Below, in pieces: positions 33,917-42,846 of a DNA stretch of 64,000 nt. Position 1 is the stretch's first letter; each line of letters starts with the position of its first letter. Location: positions 1,232,750-1,296,749 of the forward strand of contig NZ_KI391953.1 in assembly GCF_000185725.2 (NCBI RefSeq), in the 5' to 3' direction. The notes beneath the pieces are model-generated. The model saw only the letters and a list, made by a program, of their open reading frames with translations, was not told the DNA's origin and made no database searches. This stretch comes from Segniliparus rugosus ATCC BAA-974 (GTDB lineage: Bacteria > Actinomycetota > Actinomycetes > Mycobacteriales > Mycobacteriaceae). The translations under genes were made by a program, and so were the position numbers.

Positions 33917-34677
33917 GTGTAAGAGAGGCCTTCGCCTTCTTTGTGCGGGATCTGTTTCAGGCAGCCGTACGGGGTGGCTCCCTGGTCGTTGAGCAGGATC
34001 GCGGAGCCTTTGGCTTTATTGGCGCACCACAGCCCGGTCTGGTCCATGCGGCAGGTGATGCGCTCGTCGCCCTGGCCGAAGGAGATCTTTTGGCCGTAGG
34101 GCAGCTCCGGGCCGTCGCCTGCCGTGAATGGCCCCGGATCCCCGTGGAACGAACCGATCGAGGCGGAGCCGCCGCTGTACTCCACCCAGCCGCCAATCCA
34201 CTGGCCCATCTCTTTCGGGCGCGGCGGCGGGTTCTCCAGCGAGGCGAGGCAGTGCAATCCGCCTGGGGAGTAGACCGTGGATTGCGATGTGAGCCCGAAG
34301 CAGCTCATTTTTTTCGATGGGGATCGGAAAGCGACGTCGTCCCCGAGGCTTTGCGTGGTCGTGGTGGTCGGCCCGGCGACGTCGGTCGCATACGAGCCCG
34401 TCGCCGTCTGATACGCGGAGAGCCGGGCCGCTTGGCCGGCCTCGATCCACGCGGCGATCTCGGCGAAGCCGGAGCCTTTGCCGGGAGGCGTGGCCGAGGG
34501 GGCTCCGCTCGCGGTGGGGGCTCCGGACTTGCTCGGCGACGCGCTGGGCGCGCTGAATGTCGACTCGGAGGTGATCGTGCTGGTCACGGTTTGCGTCTGG
34601 GATTGCTCGGTGCTGGGGCCGCCGCAGCCGACGAGCGCCATCGCGACTGCCGCGACGAGCGTGTGGCGCAGTCTCAT
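33910..34677 (-). CDS. Lipoprotein, Cys-rich secreted domain (copy 2)
   Basis: A 255-residue lipoprotein with lipobox ALVGC in MALVGCGGPS, a Ser/Thr-rich linker, and the domain FRSPSKKMSCFG, GDGPELPYGQKISFG, CRMDQTGLWCANKAKGSAIL and ATPYGCLKQ. The blocks GPELPYGQKISFG and DQG-x2-PYGCL are almost identical to those of copy 1, while linkers and the middle differ. It is the first gene of the lipA-lipB insert cluster, 62 bases downstream of lipB. Function unknown. Confidence 0.7.
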   Translation of the reverse strand: MRLRHTLVAAVAMALVGCGGPSTEQSQTQTVTSTITSESTFSAPSASPSKSGAPTASGAPSATPPGKGSGFAEIAAWIEAGQAARLSAYQTATGSYATDVAGPTTTTTQSLGDDVAFRSPSKKMSCFGLTSQSTVYSPGGLHCLASLENPPPRPKEMGQWIGGWVEYSGGSASIGSFHGDPGPFTAGDGPELPYGQKISFGQGDERITCRMDQTGLWCANKAKGSAILLNDQGATPYGCLKQIPHKEGEGLSYTC

Positions 34678-34739
34678 GCCGCGAGAATACGCGAGGCAGA
34701 GTCCGACATGGGCAACGCGCGCCGCCGTTGGCGGATTCC

Positions 34740-35471
34740 TCACCTGTGGCTGGCGAGCTTTCCGTCCAGCGCCGCGAGCAGGCGGTCCACCACCACCGGC
34801 TGCGCCTCCGCGACGGTCACTTGGCGGTCTGTCTCGGCGCTGAGGGAGGTGGCCCCGACGTCCGGGATGCCGCAGGGCACGATGTTGGCGAAGGCGGACA
34901 GGTCCGCGTCGCAGTTGAGGGAGAAACCGTGCAGAGTCACTCCGCGCTGCACCCGCACGCCGATCGAGCCGATTTTGCGCTGGATCCGCCTGCCGTCGGA
35001 TGGCAGCCACACCCCTGAGTTGCCCTCGACTCGTGTCGCTCGCACGCCGAAGTGCGCGCACGCGCTGATCAACGCGTCCTCGAGGGTGCGGACGTAGCTG
35101 ATCACATCGATCGGCTCGGCGAGCTTCACGATGGGGTAGCCGACGATCTGGCCGGGGCCGTGCCAGGTGATTTTGCCGCCTCGGTCCACCTCGACGACCT
35201 GCGCCCCGTTGAAAGGGAGGTCGCCGGGCTCGGTCCGCTTGCCCGCCGTGTACACGAACGGATGCTCCAACAGCAACGCCACGTCCTGCCCGCCCTCGGC
35301 TCTCGCCTGCGCGAGCCCGCGCTGCAGCTCCCATGCCTCTTCGTAGTCGACGAGGCCGAGCTCGCGGACTTGGACCGGGGCGCGCGACTCCCGAACGCTC
35401 CGTGCGTTCACTGCGGTTATGGGCGTGCTTGCCATAGGAGTCCGAGCGTACACCTTCCTGGGGGAGGCCAT
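34740..35471 (-). CDS. lipB: Octanoyl-[ACP]:protein octanoyltransferase
   Basis: LipB transfers octanoate from ACP to lipoyl domains for LipA. It has 243 residues. The motifs are [38 protein letters not shown], the catalytic Lys in [19 protein letters not shown], and the catalytic Cys in [14 protein letters not shown]. The first about 30 residues are extra; an ATG at 35435 would shorten the protein to family length. Confidence 0.95.
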   Translation of the reverse strand: MASPRKVYARTPMASTPITAVNARSVRESRAPVQVRELGLVDYEEAWELQRGLAQARAEGGQDVALLLEHPFVYTAGKRTEPGDLPFNGAQVVEVDRGGKITWHGPGQIVGYPIVKLAEPIDVISYVRTLEDALISACAHFGVRATRVEGNSGVWLPSDGRRIQRKIGSIGVRVQRGVTLHGFSLNCDADLSAFANIVPCGIPDVGATSLSAETDRQVTVAEAQPVVVDRLLAALDGKLASHR

Positions 35472-35551
35472 CGCGTGGGCGTTGGCCTCTCGGTTCCGGG
35501 ATTTCGCCTAGCTTTTGTTAGACGCGTGGGAGGAGGCTTCGGTTCCCTCGG

Positions 35552-35567
35552 GTGAGAGTTATCTCAC
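35552..35567. promoter_or_regulatory. Perfect inverted repeat upstream of the T7SS cluster
   Basis: GTGAGA (35552-35557), spacer GTTA, TCTCAC (35562-35567). It lies in the 277-base gap between lipB and the divergent T7SS-type cluster, 180 bases before the latter's first ATG. It is a plausible repressor site; the gap holds no other gene. Confidence 0.45.
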
Positions 35568-35748
35568 GCGGTCATCAGTTTGCGCGGAAGTCTTGCGGTC
35601 GATACCGGACGGGTTTACACTTCTGGCAAGTCAACGTCGACGTCGGGAATGTTGGGTGGACGCATAGCCTTCGAGCTGGGCTGTTTCAAGCAGTTGGCAA
35701 CACAAAGCGGATCGCGGCGGACGGGAAGAACCTTCGGAAAGGTATCGC

Positions 35749-36297
35749 ATGGCAGAGGGTGAGGAGCCCGTCATTATTGACGGTCAGGAGATAGCCACGA
35801 GGGAGGCCGCGCTCGCGCAAGTGTCTTCCGACCCCGGCTTTTCCGGCCTGGTTCCGTCGGGGGCTCCGGCGGAAGCCAGGGAGCAAGTGCGCAGCTACGC
35901 CGAGAAGATATGGCAGCTCGGCAAGCTCCTCGACAACGGCGGCAAATTCGTCGTCACGCCCGAGGGCATCCAGCGGGCCGTGACGATCTGCCACCAGGGG
36001 GCCGAGCACGCGAACTACGCGATGGCCCAGTCCGAGCAGGCCAAGGGCTTCCTCTCGGCGATGTTCGGGTCCTGCGCGCAAGGCCAGGCGTACGCCCAGA
36101 CGGTCGGCGAGTGGATGGACCGGATGGGGGAGAAGGCGACCACGCTGCAGGCCATCCTCAACGGGGTGGCGGACGGCACGCAGGAGATCAAGGCGAAAGC
36201 GGAGACCACGGACTCCGAGTGGGCGTGCGCGTTCCGGAAAGTCAAGGCCGACATCCCCGCTCCGAGCGTCGGCAGCCGCGCGGGAGGCTCGCTGTGA
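35749..36297 (+). CDS. T7SS-associated helical protein, first gene of cluster
   Basis: A 182-residue, mainly helical protein without a signal peptide. The middle (about 45-150) looks like a WXG100-style helical pair: EAREQVRSYAEKIWQLGKLL and QSEQAKGFLSAMFG. AAAGG precedes the ATG at 35749. Its stop overlaps the next start as GTGA. The next protein has the tail typical of T7SS substrates, so this is probably its partner or chaperone. No exact family is recognised. Confidence 0.6.
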   Translation: MAEGEEPVIIDGQEIATREAALAQVSSDPGFSGLVPSGAPAEAREQVRSYAEKIWQLGKLLDNGGKFVVTPEGIQRAVTICHQGAEHANYAMAQSEQAKGFLSAMFGSCAQGQAYAQTVGEWMDRMGEKATTLQAILNGVADGTQEIKAKAETTDSEWACAFRKVKADIPAPSVGSRAGGSL

Positions 36298-37523
36298 GCT
36301 TTAGCGTCGATGACCCGTACGAGCTGATCCAGATCGCCAACTCCCTCGACACCGGCGCGTCCGAGTCGACGCTGATGCTGCTCATGTACATGATCCAGCG
36401 GTTCGGCGAGCTCGGCACCACCGTGAACCAGTTCCCGAACATCCCGAGGGACGAGTTCGACAGCGTCGTGCGCGACGACTTCGAGCCGAGGCTGCTCGAG
36501 GTCGGCACGGACTCCACGAGCACCGGGGAGTCGCTGATCGGGGTGGCGATGACCTTGAAGGAGTTCCACGACCGCGTCCCGCAGGTGAAATCCGCCGCCG
36601 CGAACTTGGAGCAGGTCCTGAGCCAGTCCAGCAGCCCCGCGGAGTGGAAGTCCGCCGCCGAGCCGCTGGCCAGCGCGCTCAACAACCTCTACAGCGTGAG
36701 CGTTCCCTCGGCTCCTTCGACCGACCAGACGCTGGCGGCTTTGGCGAAGGCGAAGGCGAGCTACGAGGCCGAGGACGGCTCGAAGCCCCCAGCTTCCGAG
36801 GCCGGCAAGCAGCAGGACGGCAGCGTCCTCCAGCAGCCGAGCGGCTCCCCGGCGCCCGCGCAGCAGCCCGCCTCGTCCGCGACGAACTCGAAACCGCAGG
36901 CGAACCAGTCCTCGCAAGAGGGCAACTCCGGTTCCGGCGGCTCCGGGTCTCCGTCCGGCGGGGGAGGCGAAAGCGGCGGCTCCGGCGGCGGCTCGGGAGG
37001 CTCCCCGGCGGCGGCCCCCGCGAGCGGTCCGGCGAGTCCTCCGGCCTCCGACGCTGGCAAGAAGGGCACGAACGCAGCGGCCACTCTTTCGGACTCGCCG
37101 TTCACCCCGCTGGCGAGCACGGGCCTGCAATCCGCCGACCTGCTGCCCTCGTCGTCGGGTTTGGGCCTCGGCGGCGGAGGCGTCGGCGGCGCGGGCCTCG
37201 ACCCGAGGGCTTTGGGCTCCGCTCCCGGCAGCGCGGCCAACCCCGCGTCCAGCGCGGGAATCCCTGGAGCCGGTCCGGCTGGAGCCGCGCGAGGCATGAG
37301 CGCGATGATGGGCGGCATGATGGGGCCCGGCATGATGGGCGGCAGAGGCGGCGCGGGCGACAAAGAGCACAAAGCTCCGGACTACCTGTACAGCGAAGAC
37401 AACGGCTACGAGCTGATCGAGAAGTTGCCGGTGGTCTCGCCCGACGTGATCGGCGCGTTGACCGAGGAAGAGATCGAGACGCTCGAGCTGCATACCGATT
37501 TCGCGTACAGCGACCAGGCATGA
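36294..37523 (+). CDS. T7SS substrate-like protein with Gly/Ser/Pro-rich linker (copy 1)
   Basis: A 409-residue protein. Residues 1-160 are helical, 165-320 are a low-complexity Gly/Ser/Ala/Pro region with Met-rich MMGGMMGPGMMGG, and the end reads APDYLYSEDNGYELIEKLP followed by VSPDVIGALTEEE. This end resembles the H-x-PxYL...PxVIG tail common in actinobacterial ESX-linked PPE/EspB-like substrates. The GTG start is coupled to the preceding gene. Its architecture is repeated by the protein at 37899. It is likely secreted or surface-exposed; function unknown. Confidence 0.65.
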   Translation: MSFSVDDPYELIQIANSLDTGASESTLMLLMYMIQRFGELGTTVNQFPNIPRDEFDSVVRDDFEPRLLEVGTDSTSTGESLIGVAMTLKEFHDRVPQVKSAAANLEQVLSQSSSPAEWKSAAEPLASALNNLYSVSVPSAPSTDQTLAALAKAKASYEAEDGSKPPASEAGKQQDGSVLQQPSGSPAPAQQPASSATNSKPQANQSSQEGNSGSGGSGSPSGGGGESGGSGGGSGGSPAAAPASGPASPPASDAGKKGTNAAATLSDSPFTPLASTGLQSADLLPSSSGLGLGGGGVGGAGLDPRALGSAPGSAANPASSAGIPGAGPAGAARGMSAMMGGMMGPGMMGGRGGAGDKEHKAPDYLYSEDNGYELIEKLPVVSPDVIGALTEEEIETLELHTDFAYSDQA

Positions 37524-37548
37524 CCGGGTTCTGGGCGAGGAGGCAGCG

Positions 37549-37899
37549 ATGAAGCCGCAGGTCGCTGGCGCAGGCACGCAGGTCTCCGAGGAGGGGCTTG
37601 ACCAGATGCGCGGTGTGCATCAGCGGCATCTCGACAACCTGAGCGCAGCCGTGTCGCTCGCGGGCGAGATGGCGCGGGCGCTGCAAGCGGGCAATCCTTT
37701 CGGGCTTGGCGAGGACGGCTCGGCGGCCTACCGGTCGGCGAGCGCGCTGACGAACGCGTTGCACACTGCGGTGCAGGACGAGCGGGACAACCTGGAGAAG
37801 CTGTGGGCCAACTTCCGGACCTGGGGCGAGTTGGTCACGAACACGGACCTCGGGGCGGCGCAGAGCATCGCGAGCGCGGCGCCCCACGGGGAGCGGTGA
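37549..37899 (+). CDS. Small helical T7SS-type protein
   Basis: A 116-residue protein with a mostly helical pattern (RGVHQRHLDNLSAAVSLAGE, then ALTNALHTAVQDERDNLEKL). No signal peptide and no classic WXG or YxxxD. It is translationally coupled (TGATG) to the larger protein downstream, mirroring the 35749/36294 pair. It is probably the small partner of that protein. Confidence 0.6.
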   Translation: MKPQVAGAGTQVSEEGLDQMRGVHQRHLDNLSAAVSLAGEMARALQAGNPFGLGEDGSAAYRSASALTNALHTAVQDERDNLEKLWANFRTWGELVTNTDLGAAQSIASAAPHGER

Positions 37900-39374
37900 T
37901 GGCCGGAGTCGACTATTTGGCCATGGTCTCCGATCCGGAGGAACTGCTGAGCGTCGCGCGGTCCATCGACGGCCAGAAAGTCGCACAGCTGCTCGGCCAA
38001 TACCAGCGGATGACGCAGACGATGACCGAGGCGGGCGAGTTCGGCCATGACGTGGACGGCGCGGCGGCGAGCCAGCTGTTCGGCACGTTCGTGGACGAGG
38101 CGCACCACGAGTCGACGGTGCTCAGCTACGCCGCGCTGAACATCGCGGACACCTGCAACCGGATGAGGGCGAAGCTCTCCAATTTCTACGAGCAGTACAT
38201 GGAGAAGGTCCAGCCCGCCGCGCAGACCTTGCAGCAGGTCTACGACGCGCAGCTGGGCCATGGCGCGGCAAGCTCGCCCGCCGAGCTGCGGACCGCTTCG
38301 ACCGCGCTCGCCAAGGCACTCGGCCAGCTGTACACCGATCTCGCGGGCAACCCGACGATCAATGTGGCCCCGGCATTCGCCGAAGCGGCGATCCCCGACA
38401 TCGGCGCGGACGGCAGAAGAAGCGAGGGCGGCCAGCGCAGCGCCGACAGCAGGACCGGCCAAAACGCCCCTGACGCGCGGCGAACCGTCTCGTCCGGCGG
38501 ACAGCAGGACGGAGTCGGAACGGCCGCATCGCAGGCCGCGCCGGTCGCGGGCCCCTCGAGTTCTCCGGCGCAGGCGGGCGGCGGACCGGCTGGCGCGGCG
38601 GAAGCAAGCGGCGGCGGGGCCGCGTCGCCCGTTGGTTCCGGCGGGGCTGTCGGCGGCAAGCCGGTGTCCTCGAGCCAATCCGGGGCTGGCACGAGCAGTT
38701 CGAGGCAGGGCGGCCCGGCGGATTCCGCAGGGGGCGCGCTGGCCGCGCTCGGACAGTTGGGCTCGACGCTGGGCTCGGTCGGGTCTGGACTCGCCGGGGC
38801 GGCAGGCAGCGGCGCGGGGCTCGCGAGCGCTGGAGCGGGGATCGCCATGGGAGCCACCGGCCTCGGGGCTTCCCTCGGCGGGCTCGCCGCCCAGCCGGCC
38901 GCTGCGGACGGAGCCGCCGAGGACGCTTTCACCGACAGCGACGGGGACGTGGGCGGCGCGCTTGGCGACACCACGCCTGCGGCGACCAAGCCTGCCGGAG
39001 ATTTCGGCGGCGGCTCGGGCGGCACAGCCGCGCACGTCTTGGCAGAGCCCGGCTCGGCCCGCGTCGGGACGCCTCCCGAAGTCAGGCTGACCCCGGCTGC
39101 GGCGGGCTTGTCGGCCGAATCGGCCGTTGTCGGCACGTCCGCCGCTCCGTCGAGCGGCATGATGGGCATGCCGATGATGGGAGCCGCGGGCATGAACGGC
39201 GGGAGCGGCGAGCATCGGGTCGCCAATTACCTGATCTCCAAAGAGCAGGGAGAGCGCCAGTTCACGGCGAGTCTGCCGTTGGCCTCGGAGGAAATTCTCG
39301 GAGATTTGGACGAGCGGGAGCGGCTGGCGATGCAAATCGCCAGTATCGACGAGCCGAGCGGCGAAGTCCGATAG
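37899..39374 (+). CDS. T7SS substrate-like protein with long low-complexity linker (copy 2)
   Basis: A 491-residue protein with a helical N-terminal domain (1-165, with LGQLYTDLAGNPTINVAPAF), a 270-residue Gly/Ala/Ser-rich linker that also contains hydrophobic stretches (about 280-335, GLAGAAGSGAGLASAGAGIA), a Met-rich MMGMPMMGAAGM, and the end HRVANYLISKEQGERQFTAS, SEEILGDLDERERLAMQ. The layout equals that of the protein at 36294. The linker's glycine zipper-like stretch may insert into membranes. T7SS export is inferred from layout. Confidence 0.65.
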   Translation: MAGVDYLAMVSDPEELLSVARSIDGQKVAQLLGQYQRMTQTMTEAGEFGHDVDGAAASQLFGTFVDEAHHESTVLSYAALNIADTCNRMRAKLSNFYEQYMEKVQPAAQTLQQVYDAQLGHGAASSPAELRTASTALAKALGQLYTDLAGNPTINVAPAFAEAAIPDIGADGRRSEGGQRSADSRTGQNAPDARRTVSSGGQQDGVGTAASQAAPVAGPSSSPAQAGGGPAGAAEASGGGAASPVGSGGAVGGKPVSSSQSGAGTSSSRQGGPADSAGGALAALGQLGSTLGSVGSGLAGAAGSGAGLASAGAGIAMGATGLGASLGGLAAQPAAADGAAEDAFTDSDGDVGGALGDTTPAATKPAGDFGGGSGGTAAHVLAEPGSARVGTPPEVRLTPAAAGLSAESAVVGTSAAPSSGMMGMPMMGAAGMNGGSGEHRVANYLISKEQGERQFTASLPLASEEILGDLDERERLAMQIASIDEPSGEVR

Positions 39375-39448
39375 CGTTACCAGGGAGAAGATATCCGGTG
39401 CGGCATAGAGTGATGGCGTTTGCAGCTATGTGGAATCGAGAGGGAAAC

Positions 39449-39862
39449 ATGAGGATGAAGAAGGCTTCGGCTTTGATTTGGGCGCTGTGCGCGCTCGTCG
39501 GCTTTTCCTCGGGCCTTGCGCAAGGGGCCGTTGCGCAGGCGGCCGCGACGCCTGCGGGCGCTGGCCACCAAGTGGTGGTCGCCGCGATTCCCGCGAAGGC
39601 GTACGTGACGCTCAAGAAGATCGACGCGGGGACATGGCCGAAATCGGGAGCCCCCGACACCAAGGGCGGCGGCGTGTGGCAGAACCGGGAAGGCCGGTTG
39701 GCCTCGAAGGATCCGCAAGGGCGGCCCATCACATACCGCGAATGGGACGTGAATGACAAAGTCCAAGGTCGGAATCGGGATGCGGAGCGGATCATCACCG
39801 GAAGCGATCACTCTGCCTGGTACACTGGCGACCACTACCGGACATTTGAGAGGATGCGTTGA
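39449..39862 (+). CDS. Secreted guanyl-specific ribonuclease (barnase/RNase Sa family)
   Basis: A 137-residue protein with a Sec signal (KKASALIWALCALVGFSSG, cleavage near AQA-AA) and a microbial RNase N1/T1-type domain. The catalytic set is visible: Glu in TYREWDV, Arg in ERIITGSDH, and His in YTGDHYRTF; the order and spacing match RNase Sa. GAGAGGG precedes the ATG at 39449. The stop overlaps the barstar ATG (TGATG). It likely acts outside the cell on competitors, or on host cells; it follows a T7SS-type cluster but carries its own Sec signal. Confidence 0.88.
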   Translation: MRMKKASALIWALCALVGFSSGLAQGAVAQAAATPAGAGHQVVVAAIPAKAYVTLKKIDAGTWPKSGAPDTKGGGVWQNREGRLASKDPQGRPITYREWDVNDKVQGRNRDAERIITGSDHSAWYTGDHYRTFERMR

Positions 39863-40347
39863 TGACCGAAGCAACACCGGCGGTATCTGCTTTCGAGATT
39901 CTGGTCGGCGAGCCGGCCACTTTTGACTCAAGCGCCTCTCTGCTTGCCGCCGAGGGCAATATCGTCCGCTTCATCCGGGGGGACAAAGCAGCCACGAAGC
40001 AGGCTTTGTTCGACGAATTCGCAGCCGCGTTGCAATTCCCTTTCCATTTCGGTCATAACTGGGACGCGCTTTCCGACAGCCTCACCGATCTCGACTGGCT
40101 CGGCGTGGCTTTCGGCTATTACGTGGTGATTTGGAACACCGATCAGTTCCTCGCCGCCGAACCGGAGGCGCTTGGCACATTCGCCAAGCTCGTCCAGGAC
40201 GCGAACGAGACGTGGACGAAGTCGCAGCGCAAGCCGTTCAAGGTCGTTCTCCAGGTCTCGGAGGACAAGGCGGATCAGGTGCAAGCGGCGTGGGGCAAAT
40301 TGGTGGGCGCTCTGCCCGCCGCGGCTCACGACACCGCCTGGGACTAA
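39862..40347 (+). CDS. Barstar-family ribonuclease inhibitor
   Basis: A 161-residue protein of the barstar fold that blocks the RNase encoded just upstream, protecting the producer. The blocks VRFIRGDKAATKQALFDEFA, FPFHFGHNWDALSDSLTDLD and WLGVAFGYYVVIWNTDQF match the family. It is translationally coupled to the RNase gene. It is longer than Bacillus barstar (about 90 residues), with extensions at both ends. Confidence 0.9.
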   Translation: MTEATPAVSAFEILVGEPATFDSSASLLAAEGNIVRFIRGDKAATKQALFDEFAAALQFPFHFGHNWDALSDSLTDLDWLGVAFGYYVVIWNTDQFLAAEPEALGTFAKLVQDANETWTKSQRKPFKVVLQVSEDKADQVQAAWGKLVGALPAAAHDTAWD

Positions 40348-40365
40348 TCGGGATTCGTCTGGCTT

Positions 40366-41958
40366 TTGCGCCTCTTACGGCTTTTTCTAATCGCTTCCCT
40401 CGTGGGGTCGCTCGTTTGCTGCTCCCCGAAGCCCGCGCAGCAAAAAGCAGAAGCGCCGCTCCGCGTGCGCGTGGCGGACGGTTGGTATGAGGGGACGGCG
40501 ACGGAGAAGACCCGTGCTTTCCTCGGCATTCGGTACGCCCAAGCCCCGACCGGGGCGTTACGTTTCGCCTCGCCCATGCCCATGCCCGAACATGACGGGG
40601 TGTGGGGGGCGAAAGTCGCCAGCCCGCCGTGCCCGCAGCTCGGCGTCGACGGGAAGCCGGTCTCGACGGACGAGGACTGCCTCACCGTCAATGTGATCAC
40701 GCCGAGGCGCCAGACCGTCGGGCAGGCGCTGCCGGTGATGGTGTGGTTTCACGGCGGCGGGTTCACTGTGGGCGACGGGCATCAGTACGATCCGGCTCGT
40801 CTGGTCGAAGAAGGAAACGTCATTGTCGTCACCGCGAATTTCCGGCTCGGCGTGCTCGCGCAATTGGGCCTGCCGGGAGTCCCAGGTTCGGGAGATTTCG
40901 GCCTTGCCGACCAACTCTCGGTGCTGCAGTGGGCGCATCGCAACGTGTCCGCGTTCGGCGGGGACCCGCAGAACGTGACGATGTTCGGGGAGTCTTCTGG
41001 CGCGATGAGCATTTGCGCGCTGCTGTCCTCGCCTTCGGCCAACGGGCTGGCCGCGAAAGCGATTCTCTCCTCCGGTTCCTGCGCCACGTCCTGGCCGGCG
41101 GGGACGCTCGCGCTCGACGCGCGGCCCGCTCGGCCTTACGCGCCGGTCGCGGAGTCCGAGCAGCGCGGGCTCGCGCTCGCGAAGGAGGTGGGATGCCCGC
41201 AAGCGCAGCCACTGGACTGCCTGCGGCGACTGCCCGCAGAGGCTCTGGTGAGCCACGCTGCCGAGTTCGGCAATCTGCTCGCGTACGGCACGCCGCTCTT
41301 GCCCGAAGATCCGCTCCGAGCGGTCATGGACGGAACCTCGTCCGCCATCCCGGTCATCTCGGGGTCGAACCACGACGAGGGGACCGCGGCGGTGGCGGGC
41401 TCGTCGCGGGACGGGCCGATCGACGGGGCGCGATACGAGGAACTCGTGCGAAACGCGTTCGGCGCGCAGAGCGGACGAGTGCTCGAAGAGTATCCGCTCG
41501 CGCGGTTTCCGAGCCCAGGGGACGCGTGGGCCAGGATCGCGACCGATGCGGCGTGGATCTGTCCGGCGATGCGGGCGGACGCCGCGCTCGCCCGCATCGC
41601 CCCGGTGTATTCCTACGAGTTCGACGATCTGACCGCGCCGAACAGAGTCGACGTTGGCGCGTCAGGGGTGGCGCTCGGCGCGGCGCATGCGACGGAGCTG
41701 TCCTATCTTTTCGACGTGAGCACGCTGGACGGGGTCCGGCTGGGCCCGAAACGAGAGGATCTCGCGAAACGCATGATCCGGTATTGGACGAGTTTCGCGT
41801 GGCGGTCTGAGCCGCAAGGGGACGTGCCGTGGCCGCGTCGGGGCGAAGGCGCGAACGGGCCGGTGCTCCGGATCTACCCTGTGGGGCAGAAAACCCCTTC
41901 GCCGCTCCCTCCGTGGGAGGAGCATCGATGCTCGTTCTGGGAGCCCTTGAGCGCTTAG
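40366..41958 (+). CDS. Type-B carboxylesterase, exported
   Basis: A 530-residue alpha/beta hydrolase. The oxyanion hole is VWFHGGGFTVGDG, the nucleophile Ser is in MFGESSGAMS, and HATELSYLFD holds the catalytic His; an EDCLTVNV motif is also present. The N-terminus MRLLRLFLIASLVGSLVCCS is a signal with a Cys pair near a non-standard lipobox (SLVC-C), so membrane anchoring is possible but unsure. The start is TTG at 40366, and the signal contains a rare TTA codon (40375-40377). It ends convergent with the SURF1 gene by four bases. Confidence 0.87.
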   Translation: MRLLRLFLIASLVGSLVCCSPKPAQQKAEAPLRVRVADGWYEGTATEKTRAFLGIRYAQAPTGALRFASPMPMPEHDGVWGAKVASPPCPQLGVDGKPVSTDEDCLTVNVITPRRQTVGQALPVMVWFHGGGFTVGDGHQYDPARLVEEGNVIVVTANFRLGVLAQLGLPGVPGSGDFGLADQLSVLQWAHRNVSAFGGDPQNVTMFGESSGAMSICALLSSPSANGLAAKAILSSGSCATSWPAGTLALDARPARPYAPVAESEQRGLALAKEVGCPQAQPLDCLRRLPAEALVSHAAEFGNLLAYGTPLLPEDPLRAVMDGTSSAIPVISGSNHDEGTAAVAGSSRDGPIDGARYEELVRNAFGAQSGRVLEEYPLARFPSPGDAWARIATDAAWICPAMRADAALARIAPVYSYEFDDLTAPNRVDVGASGVALGAAHATELSYLFDVSTLDGVRLGPKREDLAKRMIRYWTSFAWRSEPQGDVPWPRRGEGANGPVLRIYPVGQKTPSPLPPWEEHRCSFWEPLSA

Positions 41959-42842
41959 CGTCCGTACCGGTCGGCGAGCGAGGGGGCCGCTGCGGGCTCG
42001 TAGGCTTTGCCCGCCAACGCGGCGCGGAGCTGGCGTTTGCGTTCGGCCCGGTTCGGCGGCGGCGCAGGCCGGGGCGCCGTCGCCCGGTCGGGCTCTTCGG
42101 CCTCGTGGCCCTCGGTCGGGCGCAGTTCGGAATAGCCGAAGTAGCCGAGCGCGGCGAGGGCGATCACGCCGAACGCGAGCCATTGCAGTCCGTAGGACAA
42201 ATACGGCCCAGGGTCGAGGTCGGGCTCCGCCAACGCGCCGAGCGCCCCTGGCTGTCCTGGGTCCAGCTGCAAATAGGCGGGTTCGAGCGGAGCGCCGACG
42301 AGCGGGGCGATGGCCGAGGCGTCGATGGCCTCGAGCTGCTGCGAGCCGTCGATGGTCATGATCGCCGGGCGGCCTGCGGGAGTGCGCTCTAAGAGCCGCA
42401 GCCGGGCTTTGAGCGCCACATCGCCAGTCGGCGCGGGCGGAGCCGCCGTCGCGCCCTGTGGCAAATAGCCTCGGTCGACGAGGACAGTCCTGCCGTCGTC
42501 GAAGCGCAGCGGGGTGAGGACCTGCGGACCTTGGGCGGTGCCGTGCACCGGGCGGTGCCGGAGCAACACCTGCTTGTCCGACTCGTACACGCCGACGACG
42601 ACGACGGCGCGCCACTCGCTCTGCGGCCCGACACCTGTCCGGAGGAGTTCGGCGAGCGGGGCCGGGGGCGCCTCGAGCGCACGGCTGACCCGATCATTGC
42701 GCTCCGCGGTCCGCCCGTTCTTGCCGAGCTGCCACGGGGCGAACACCCAGAAACACAGCACGGCGAAGAGGACCACCCCGGCGGCGAGCGCGATCCAGCC
42801 CGGACGCAGAAACACGCGCCAGCGCGGCTCCGAGGCGGTCAT
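41955..42842 (-). CDS. SURF1-family protein (Rv2235-like)
   Basis: A 295-residue protein with membrane helices near both ends (about 13-35 and 212-232) and a SURF1 domain between: WQLGKNGRTAERND, VVVGVYESDKQVLLRHRPV, VLVDRGYLPQ, and GPYLSYGLQWLAFG. SURF1 helps assemble cytochrome c oxidase. The C-terminal 50-residue tail is Pro/Arg/Ala-rich. It lies next to ptpA on the same strand, as Rv2235c and Rv2234 are neighbours in mycobacteria. Confidence 0.9.
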   Translation of the reverse strand: MTASEPRWRVFLRPGWIALAAGVVLFAVLCFWVFAPWQLGKNGRTAERNDRVSRALEAPPAPLAELLRTGVGPQSEWRAVVVVGVYESDKQVLLRHRPVHGTAQGPQVLTPLRFDDGRTVLVDRGYLPQGATAAPPAPTGDVALKARLRLLERTPAGRPAIMTIDGSQQLEAIDASAIAPLVGAPLEPAYLQLDPGQPGALGALAEPDLDPGPYLSYGLQWLAFGVIALAALGYFGYSELRPTEGHEAEEPDRATAPRPAPPPNRAERKRQLRAALAGKAYEPAAAPSLADRYGR

Positions 42843-42846
42843 GCTT

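Noticed and set aside
36900-37350. Gly/Ser-rich linkers as a CRISPR-like or tandem DNA repeat
   Set aside because: The repetition is at amino-acid composition level only; no regular unit or spacer pattern is seen. No CRISPR array was found anywhere in the window.
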